A stretch of DNA of 15,092 nucleotides, from contig NW_020170393.1 of assembly GCF_000524195.1 (NCBI RefSeq), positions 1,584,482 through 1,599,573 of the forward strand, given 5' to 3'. The DNA comes from Echinococcus granulosus (taxonomy: Eukaryota; Platyhelminthes; Cestoda; Cyclophyllidea; Taeniidae). Of this stretch, positions 7,612-15,092 are shown one piece after another. Each line of letters starts with the position of its first letter. The first letter of the stretch is position 1. The position numbers and the translations under genes are program-made. The notes under the pieces are model-generated. The model made no database searches. It saw nothing but the letters and a program-made list of their open reading frames with translations, and was not told where the DNA came from.

Positions 7612-9079
7612 AATGCCTTTACACACAAGTTTCAAAGGGGTCACAAAACTTCACAGCCTTATTGCAATAGTACCCAGCAGTTTTGTTCTTAATCGCATTA
7701 ACTACATAAAGCGGGTCTTAGTAACCATTAAAGACGTTGTTTTTACTCATTTATCCAATTCCATCAATCTCAAATATAAATTACTTTGGTGATTAACAAC
7801 CCCAATCCATTTTGGATAAATTGCAAAAATCACTTTTCTAAATGCGTAATCAAAACTGCTGAACGTTACTATTTTGTGGCTGTGGCAAAAACGAAACCTA
7901 CTTGGTTCCCCTGTTATGATTATCAGAATAAGCGCAACCTACGTCAGTGACCACTGGTTTAGTCAGCCTCAACAACTGAGAATGGATTGGTCTTTGTTAC
8001 CGAAACATGCCACCACTGTCAGATTTCATGGATATTGAGCTGACGCAAAGGGGATTGAAAAGGAGATTGTCGTTGCCTGAATTAGGTGTTTTGGACAGTC
8101 TTTCCTGGATTGAAATTGACCTTGAGATGTGAATCACAGGCAGTAGCATGGGACAAATCCCTTCTTAGGTAAAGTTAGCGATATAACAAATAATTATAAA
8201 TTATTCGTCGTTAGTGAGTGATGTGCTAGGACAACGGGGGTTCTCCATCAAGGGAGCATGAATGCGTACTGTTTCGTGTAAATTAAATATATATCCTTTA
8301 TTTGACACAACGCTGTAGAAAATGAAGTTTCTACAGTAGCAACCTATTAGTCATTACCAGATTTCTGACCTACTGCAAAGGAGTTTCACGCCTCGCTGAC
8401 TCAAAATTAAAGTAAAGTGTTACTTTTCGGGTATCAACGCACCGCATTCTATGTCAATGTGCCCAAGATGATTTTACATATTCCAAGTTAAAATTACAAA
8501 TAAAGAGCAGAAGGTTCTGAAAAGGCCAGTCAGACATGGAATAGATTGACATTTTTAAGAGAGCCTCCCATTTTGGACAGTTATGTGGTAGGAGGATTTG
8601 CCAATCGCTTCTGTTTGAATATCCGAACAGCCCACTTCCACCGCTAGTTCACTGCTGGCCCAACATTATCCATGAGCCATCCGGACTGCATAGATCCAGA
8701 TTATGGAGGCGAAGGCCTCTTCTAAATGCAACGATTCCTTTACTAGGAGGCTTGAGCAGAAATGAGGCAAAAATCTTGATTCAGGGCTTTGGCGTAAATT
8801 TCCCTTCTATATAATTTATGCGTTTCGGGCCTTTAATAGATAACAAAGCTTCGAGAGGAAAGGGAAGCATGGGAAGAAATTTATGTTAAAACAGAACAGC
8901 AAAACATTTAGGAAAATTTGTGCACAGCTTTTGTGTGGAGTGTGTTAATTTATTTCCTCCCATAAACACCCCTTTCATTAATGGCAGGCTAGTTGACGTA
9001 ACGTCTTCTTCCTCTTACAAGTAACATGAAATGTCTTTAAATAAATAACGTTCCCTTTCTCTCTCTTTCTCCATGATAG
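7612..9079. other. Non-coding stretch, no firm gene (copy 2)
   Basis: Same content as the first part of copy 1: hairpin at 8313-8336, CRE-like half site at 7940-7946, short ORFs at 8007-8132 and 8703-8765, pyrimidine tract at 9052-9072. The left neighbour differs: here the stretch continues directly from the 3' end of copy 1 and not from the single-copy flank. Confidence 0.6.
8313..8336. repeat. Perfect 9-bp inverted repeat (hairpin), copy 2
   Basis: The arms CTGTAGAAA and TTTCTACAG flank the loop ATGAAG, unchanged from copy 1. Confidence 0.45.
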
Positions 9080-9346
9080 TGTTATTACCTGAATGTGAAG
9101 GCTGATATTTATTGCAGGAAATTTCTGCGAGAGAACAAAAAACATTTTTCAATCAATGTCAACACAGGTAAAAGGGCAGTTGGCAACTTCGATGGAAAAC
9201 CACAACTGACGAAAACAGTAGATGACGTGCCAGAGGACTTGAAAAAGGAAAAGCACCAGACACGAGGGGACACCGCGACAGTGCTAAGTGGAATTAGCAA
9301 GATGCGTCGTAGTTCTTTTATTGCCCAAGTTGGCTTATTTGGATAA
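9080..9346 (+). other. Possible coding exon, unproven (copy 2)
   Basis: The open frame begins right after the AG at 9078-9079, behind the pyrimidine tract 9052-9072, and ends at the TAA 9344-9346. As in copy 1 there is no early ATG, an internal CAG|GTAAAA donor lies at 9167/9168, and no domain is recognised. Confidence 0.22.
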
Positions 9347-9722
9347 ATAGACCTCCAGTAGGCGCATGCAAAATCGCAGTCAAATCAAGAATTAACATTT
9401 TCGTTGTATCTCAACCCTTCCTGTCTTCCAAATTAGTTCACATCGGAGCCGGCCTTACTTCTAAACGAATTTAGACATTGGAAAAGGTGGTGAATAATTT
9501 AAAATTAAGATTTGGAATTGACAATTTGACCAGATGATGTACATCGTGCTCGTTCAAAGCAAGTCGGCGCGCTACTTGAGAGCGATGGTGATAAAAGAAG
9601 GGCTTTACCTTGGTGGTAATTCAAATGGCGACATCAATATTGCAATCTAAAGCGCTAGAGGTAGGAGTCCTTGGCAGGAATACGTAGCCCTGCTTAACTC
9701 CTGCGCATACATCAGGATCAGG

Positions 9723-9728
9723 AATAAA
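9723..9728 (+). terminator. Candidate poly(A) signal after the possible exon (copy 2)
   Basis: AATAAA 377 bases past the stop at 9346. It is meaningful only if the upstream exon is real. Confidence 0.15.
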
Positions 9729-11681
9729 CTCATTTTATGACTTTTAAATCGTGCAAACTTTCCGAACCACACGTCTTAGCTCGTAATTTTACTTACATGC
9801 GAAATCACTTGTAAGCAAAAAGCATATTTTTAATTCAAACGTTGTACGATGAGATTTAGAAACAGACCTCTTCTTAACGCTTTAAAATTATCCCCGAAAG
9901 TGATTCATTGCTGTCGTTGAAACTTGCGCAGTGGAGCTGGGTCCAAGAAAGTGAACTAACTTGCTTGGCAATGATATCCCAGAGATTGTAGCCAACTTCA
10001 TCAGCTTACTATCTACCGTACTTACACCAGCTACTCCTTGGCTTATCCAAGCCATATATAGTGACAGCTCTGAATGTACCTTCTCCCTTTTCAGACTTGC
10101 TGATTGCCACAGTTATGTATAATGGAAAGCGAACCTTCTTCCGCTCTCCTACCATTTGAAAAACTGGTGCAACTGGAGTAAAAGATGCGCACCACTGCAG
10201 CCGTAATGTATGTGAGAGAATGTAGAAAAGGCAAATGATTCCTTTTTTTAAAAACTACCTCCCTGAATAACCACCCACATCAATGACCTAACCGTTAAGA
10301 TGTATATTACTAAACAATGGAAGTCACTATTCTCTATTTGGTAGTATTCTTGCCTCAAGGCAAAGATATCAAAAAGTGACAGGTGGGAGAAGGCTTTTGA
10401 TTGACAAATTTGTAATTATTTGTTACACTGCCTCCTTATGGAGAGTGAAGTGTCTTTGAATTAAAAAAAATTCTTCGGCAGCTGCCAAAAATAATTAGCA
10501 AACCGGCCACCTGGTAGCCAAAATATCATAAAGGAATAATTCTGTGAGTAAAAATCTGAAAAGTCAGCAAAGTGAGACAACAGAGTTGCAAGAATTGTTG
10601 AATGTGCATAATTTGAAAATTTTCGGAGGATGAACTCCCAAGAGAAGCATGCTCCAATATTCTCGAACATTTTTCCAGCCTTCCCATTTCTGCTGGCTGT
10701 TAATAATTTAAACACCTCTTACCGAAAATCGTCCAAGTGATATAAATCAGCTGCCTTTGATTTGATAATTACTAAGTAATTTAAAGTGATGCCTTATAGA
10801 ATCTAAAGCAGGTTCCGATTAAATAACTATGCCAAAAAAGTCAACGTAATTATTTAGTGGTCTACAGGCAATATAGCAGTTTTTAAATGGCAGCTCATCC
10901 TTATGCTTTTTTACGAAAGTCACGGAGTGTCAGATTCTAGATTACCATGGTGTTATGCAATTTGCTACTGCAGGTAAATGCAGCTAAATAAAATGGCTGA
11001 TACTACTCACTAGTAAATTAGTGGCGAATCCTCCTTGATGATCAGTTAAACAGCTCTCCCTAACTGACCAACAAGAAAAGTCGTTTTGATTAAGAAGAAT
11101 AAATATTGAACAAGTAAATATTCAACTCTGCTATTTTTAGCTTGTAATCGAAATATGCCTTCAAGTTTTAACTAAGGCTGAAATTGAGCATTTAAGCGCT
11201 TTATGATAATTCTTTTCGCTCTTAATCCACTAATCTTCTTCCTCATTCAGTAGACAGTTCCTTCTTCAAGGGCTTAGTATAACTACAGATTAAGACTTGA
11301 AAATGGCAGAATACTGATAAAGAGTTTCAGAACAGCTAGTAACTTCCCGTAGCAGTTGCTTTCCTGCACTTTGATATACTTCGTAGACACGGTTTATTGA
11401 CACGTCCCTGCTGCGGAGTGGCATATTCCCTCTCGCAACTTGTTGAAAAATTTCACGGTGTTGCCGAAAGAATCAACATTACCTCCCATCGTCAAGGTGG
11501 CCCATCATATACGAGAACATCCAGTACTTTAATATGCAACCAGTTCTACAATTTATTCTATAAGGTTTAAGTACTCATCCACCAGCAACTTTAAGTAAAT
11601 GATCCCTTAATCTACGGTTTTTATCATAAAGCACTAGTTATTGACATTATTCAGTCTTTTAGAGCCTTCAGACTGCTTTTT

Positions 11682-11711
11682 ATGGTAGTAATATTGCCCA
11701 GATGGTAGTAA
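11682..11711 (+). repeat. ATGGTAGTAA direct repeat, 20-bp spacing (copy 2)
   Basis: The 10-mer recurs at 11682-11691 and 11702-11711, as in copy 1. Confidence 0.4.
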
Positions 11712-11726
11712 ATTCAAAGTTTGGAA

Positions 11727-11766
11727 GTAAGTCGTGATGCTTTTTTCTTGCCTCATTACTAAGCAG
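11727..11766 (+). other. Candidate 40-nt mini-intron in the 5' UTR (copy 2)
   Basis: GTAAGT donor at 11727-11732, T-rich tract, and AAGCAG acceptor ending at 11766. All splice-relevant bases are the same as in copy 1, so both copies would be processed alike if transcribed. Confidence 0.3.
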
Positions 11767-11884
11767 GGCTGATGGTGTACTTCCCATGAAATGCGTCTTG
11801 TTTCCAGAAGGAACTGTGTTTGCGTGTGTGCTATGCACATTGCATTCGTCCATTTGTCATTATTTGCTATAGAATGGGTTTTGG

Positions 11885-11925
11885 CCAATGGGGAAACTGC
11901 AAGCCCTCCCACGCTCTCTGATTGG
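11885..11925 (+). promoter_or_regulatory. Opposed CCAAT-box pair, likely proximal promoter (copy 2)
   Basis: CCAAT at 11885-11889 and ATTGG at 11921-11925, 139-179 bases upstream of the preferred start at 12064. The second gene copy thus retains its own presumed promoter. Confidence 0.4.
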
Positions 11926-11991
11926 TTCGTCGACTGGCAACGTTTCCACTCTCGGATTAGCGGTCACTGCATCATCACCCTCGTCCACCTT

Positions 11992-12013
11992 ACACACACA
12001 CATTCACACTCAC
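11992..12013. repeat. Short CA-rich simple repeat in the 5' UTR (copy 2)
   Basis: The (AC)5 run and interrupted tail have the same repeat number as in copy 1. Such tracts often change length between true paralogues. Confidence 0.6.
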
Positions 12014-12063
12014 AAGCAAAAGGTAAAGAGAAGCCATACAAAAGTTCCAGTTCTCATTTCACA

Positions 12064-13251
12064 ATGGATGCAGAAGAGAAATCGTCTTCTTCTACATCCG
12101 CCAACTGCTCGAGGAATCTTCTTAAACGCCGGTCAATTTCTCTCAACACTGCAGTTCCACCAATCCATACGGAACTTGAACGTTGCAGTCGAGTTGGTTT
12201 GGTAAAACGACAAGTTTCCACAGATGTGTGTGGACATTTCAATGAGGAATTTTATGAGACCCCTTCCAGCAGTAACGTCTCCACGATGGTCCTATCGAAA
12301 TTGCGATCTTTTGGTCGACAAATACATCGTCACATGATTGAGACAGTAAATGTGACGAATGATGCGTCCCGAGGAATTCCACGATCAGCAGTTGGTGATC
12401 TCTATTTTCAGAGTGTAAGTCCTACTGAAGTCATTAATCGAAAAGGGGCATCTCGACAGTACCGAAGTGGAAAGCTGAGTCTAGATCTGGAAGAAACCTG
12501 GAAGTGTTTGCGAGTTATGGAAATGTCTCATGACCTTAAGCATAATACACAGAGTTCCTCGGTTTCCAAACTACAAGAATCTTTACTTTTTAGAGATTCC
12601 CAAGCTGAAGTTGAGTCAATAAAATCCAAAGAACCACGGGAAAGACGGCTTTCCACGTCTGCCCTACATTTAGATGGACTTGAGCAGCATCACATGGATA
12701 AACAGAAGAAACAGGTAGCTGCGACAATTGAAGACACTAGGAAAACCTTTTCCAAAGGTAATCGACCCCGGGAAGTGAATTATGATGATCAGGGTCAGAC
12801 TTGGGAGATCTACGGTGCTGATCAGGACCCTAACGCTCTAGGGCAGGCAATCGAAAGCCATTTGGAGAAGATGATACAAAGAAAGCAGAGGGAACAGCGA
12901 TGTTTTTCTCTCGGAAATGAAATTCCCCACCGGAATACTTGTTCCCCAAAATCCAGTTCACGAACCTCGCACACTGGAGAGCAAATATTACAAGCTGCAA
13001 GAAGGCGTTTCCGTCGAAGGGCTGTCTCCTCTGTAACTACAAATTCCACGCACACAGCTAATGAAGAGAGTCCAGATAGAGAGACCCGTGGAAGACGCTC
13101 TAGGCTTATTAGCTACATCAACCGAATTCTACGACGGTCGTCCACATCAGTTTTGGCTGCACGAAGGCATAATCTCTTGCATCAAGATTCTTTTATGGAA
13201 GGCGGAGGGCCGGCAACTGGTGCGAAGAAGGCAGTGATTTCTGCCACCTAA
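12064..13251 (+). CDS. GRIN C-terminal-domain-like protein (copy 2)
   Basis: Second, intact copy of the 395-codon gene, with the same protein as copy 1. The GRIN-type block is at residues 238-275, the basic clusters at 313-319 and 342-358, and there is no cysteine after residue 293. The start at 12064 has A at -3 and G at +4; an alternative upstream in-frame ATG lies at 11791. No frameshift, premature stop or substitution was seen, so nothing suggests that this copy is a pseudogene or has changed role. The promoter-like boxes and poly(A) signals are duplicated with it. If the duplication is real, the locus makes one protein from two genes and its dosage would be doubled. If it is an assembly artefact, there is one gene. 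Confidence 0.78.
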   Translation: MDAEEKSSSSTSANCSRNLLKRRSISLNTAVPPIHTELERCSRVGLVKRQVSTDVCGHFNEEFYETPSSSNVSTMVLSKLRSFGRQIHRHMIETVNVTNDASRGIPRSAVGDLYFQSVSPTEVINRKGASRQYRSGKLSLDLEETWKCLRVMEMSHDLKHNTQSSSVSKLQESLLFRDSQAEVESIKSKEPRERRLSTSALHLDGLEQHHMDKQKKQVAATIEDTRKTFSKGNRPREVNYDDQGQTWEIYGADQDPNALGQAIESHLEKMIQRKQREQRCFSLGNEIPHRNTCSPKSSSRTSHTGEQILQAARRRFRRRAVSSVTTNSTHTANEESPDRETRGRRSRLISYINRILRRSSTSVLAARRHNLLHQDSFMEGGGPATGAKKAVISAT

Positions 13252-13443
13252 AGTAGTGACCATCGTGGATGTGGATTGCAGCCATTCCGCCGCCTTGTGG
13301 CTTCGGGACCTAATATTTTCACTGACTGACTAATCAACCAGCCAACCTATTTTTGTGTCCTTTTGTAACTACCGAAATGCACCCTGATTTACAAGCGAGA
13401 TCCGCCTTTTCGAGTCTGAAAATTACGTCTTACTCTTCTGCAG

Positions 13444-13463
13444 TTGAAATTGAAATTGAAATT
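13444..13463 (+). repeat. TTGAAA hexamer microsatellite (copy 2)
   Basis: Three TTGAAA units plus TT, the same repeat number as in copy 1. Confidence 0.7.
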
Positions 13464-13914
13464 CTGATTGGCAAAAGTCTTTTTAGAGTATCTTGCAATA
13501 AGTGGTATGCTTACACTAAAAAGGTAATTAGCTTTGGCTCCCATGGAACTATTTTTGCCCAGCCTTCCTCTGCAACCTCCACTAGAACGGTCAGGACGAG
13601 TCAAATCAACGCTTCGATACCAAGGTATTTACATATGTGTTCATAAAACTCGACTATTTTTGCCTTAGTCTGTTCTACTGGTAATCACTAATTTACGGCT
13701 CGTATTAATCCCCACCCAGTAATCGTTCCATTGGGGAAAGCATTGCAAAATCAAAAGATTTTGCCCTACTTTACGGATGAATATGTTTCTACCCTTATTC
13801 CGTTTTGCCTGGTGTCTTTCCCAAAAATTTTCACAAACTTATTGCGGATTTGGGGAACGTTTCCGGGACATGGAAAAAGTTGACAAGCGCATGACATTTT
13901 GGGGGGAAATAGGT

Positions 13915-13920
13915 AATAAA
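13915..13920 (+). terminator. Candidate poly(A) signal of the GRIN-type gene (copy 2)
   Basis: First AATAAA downstream of the stop at 13251, predicting a 3' UTR of about 690 bases. Confidence 0.4.
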
Positions 13921-14542
13921 GGCCGAAGTAATTTTACAGAACTCAAGTACCACCTGCTTTCATGCTTACACCGGAGTTTCCTATAACAGTAAATCAAATG
14001 ACATTAAGTTGTTAGATGGCATTACAATCCTGTAGCAACATTAGCCATTTTTGGTCCTCTTCTTCAGATATCTGAGTCTTAATTTTTTAGTCGGAAGAAA
14101 TCACGGTTGATTTTTGGCAAAATACAATCCTCCAAACTTGCTTGAGCTCTAAGATAGTACGTTTAAACTAAGGATTGGCATTGAAGAGGATTTTTGTTTA
14201 AGGAAAAGAACATACCCCTTACCCAACCAGACGAGCTATCGGTTGTCTACCGTTGCGATGTAGAACCGAGGCGTTACCACAATCATGGAGCACAAACAAC
14301 CTCATTTATTGTTGCTTTTGTTTTAGACAACCTTTCTCTTTTAAGCATTTGATGGGGGAATATTTCTGTTTTGCATCATATGAGTCCGTCTTAGGGGGGG
14401 GAGGGTGGAAACTGTGGTAGAAAGGGGCAATTCCACAATAGTCTGATTCAAACCTACCTTCGATTCTCATTTATACCTGCTAGAAATACTATTATTTTGG
14501 GGATTTTCTCATTTTGTGACTGAATTATCCACTTATTTTTGG

Positions 14543-14558
14543 GTTAATTACAATTAAC
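14543..14558. promoter_or_regulatory. Perfect palindrome with a homeodomain-type TAATTA core (copy 2)
   Basis: GTTAATT and AATTAAC arms around AC, unchanged from copy 1. Regulatory use is inferred only. Confidence 0.25.
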
Positions 14559-14581
14559 TTCGCTCCCACTGTAAATGCTTG

Positions 14582-14587
14582 AATAAA
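14582..14587 (+). terminator. Alternative distal poly(A) signal (copy 2)
   Basis: Second AATAAA downstream of the copy 2 CDS; possibly a chance hexamer. Confidence 0.2.
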
Positions 14588-15092
14588 GAATCCAGAGGCT
14601 TCTTTGAAGGCAACAGAAGACACAATGCTAGAGCAGAAAATGTACTGCCTGGTAGAGAAGGTCTTGGAAGCTACTGGCATGGCCACAGAGTTCAGACTGC
14701 CTAATGCATGTGCAGTGGCGGGGGTTTCAGTGTTCCGTTATCAAAATCAAAAGGCTAAATAACCAATGAAAGTACAACACCAAGTTACACTTATGAAAGC
14801 CTTCAAATTCTACTGACACTAGCATTCAGTAATCACACCGAAAGCAGTGTTTTGACCATTAGCCCCTTTTCTAATGTGTGGAAATGAATTAATATGACAA
14901 GGTAATGGTGATGTGAATGCTTTGCTGGAGCGCAAACATGCTAATCGCCACATTGTTACAGCATCGAGCATTTAGTGGAGCATTTCTGCTTGGCAAAACA
15001 GAGCCCAACCACGGCCTCGACTATGTCTGTCTTTGAAGTGGTTGCAATTTATACATAATGGGCACTAGTGAACTTTGTCTGAACTCCTTTTG

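Larger units (their letters stand above)
9347..11726. other. Non-coding stretch, no firm gene (copy 2)
   Basis: Counterpart of 1866-4245. It holds the 38-codon ORF (9534-9650), the spurious minus-strand frame (10461-10715) and the ATGGTAGTAA direct repeat (11682-11711). Nothing specific to this copy was seen. Confidence 0.55.
7612..15092. repeat. Tandem duplication, copy 2 (7,481 bp)
   Basis: This is the direct head-to-tail second copy of the unit, with no spacer between the copies. The window stops exactly at the last base of the unit, so the right flank is not visible, and neither a third copy nor a partial one can be excluded. The junction at 7611/7612 joins ccttttg to aatgcc. No substitution or indel relative to copy 1 was found in the places compared by eye, which were all ORFs and several homopolymer runs. 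Confidence 0.97.
13252..15092. other. 3' UTR and downstream non-coding DNA (copy 2)
   Basis: Counterpart of 5771-7611, with the hexamer repeat (13444-13463), poly(A) candidates (13915 and 14582), an 8-G run (14394-14401), the palindrome (14543-14558) and the 45-codon ORF (14625-14762). The window ends at the unit boundary, so what follows is unknown. Confidence 0.6.

Noticed and set aside
1..15092. CRISPR array, bacterial operon or phage/plasmid origin
   Set aside because: No regularly spaced short repeats, ribosome binding sites or dense ORFs; the repeat structure is a single two-copy 7.5-kb unit.

Overview
The window is animal (eukaryotic) nuclear DNA. It is AT-rich and gene-sparse, with one long open reading frame per about 7.5 kb. 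It shows splice-site-like and poly(A)-signal-like motifs, and nothing resembling bacterial operons, plasmids or phage. The only recognisable protein carries a block that reads like the C-terminal domain of the G protein-regulated inducer of neurite outgrowth (GRIN/GPRIN) family, which is known from animals. An invertebrate is likely. A flatworm is a guess, based on a candidate 40-nt mini-intron and on the diverged protein; the species cannot be read from the sequence.

The dominant structure is an exact head-to-tail duplication. After 130 bases of single-copy sequence (1-130), a 7,481-bp unit occupies 131-7611 and repeats at 7612-15092, where the window ends exactly at the unit end. Every landmark compared lies at an offset of 7481, including homopolymer runs, and I found no difference between the copies. 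This is either a very recent tandem duplication, a read-out of a circular molecule, or an assembly artefact. The sequence alone cannot decide which.

Layout of each unit (copy 1; add 7481 for copy 2): 131-1598 no firm gene, one short hairpin; 1599-1865 a possible but unproven coding exon behind a pyrimidine-rich acceptor, with a poly(A)-like signal at 2242; 1866-4245 no firm gene; 4246-4285 a candidate 40-nt intron; 4404-4444 an opposed pair of CCAAT boxes; 4583-5770 an intronless 395-codon gene with a GRIN-type domain; 5771-7611 3' UTR and intergenic DNA with AATAAA signals at 6434 and 7101, a hexamer microsatellite and a homeodomain-type palindrome.

Functionally there is one gene per unit, present twice. 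Its product looks like a basic, serine-rich, largely disordered signalling adaptor with a GRIN-like segment, which in vertebrate relatives binds activated Gi/o-class alpha subunits at the plasma membrane. I see no multi-gene system, mobile element, CRISPR array or RNA gene.
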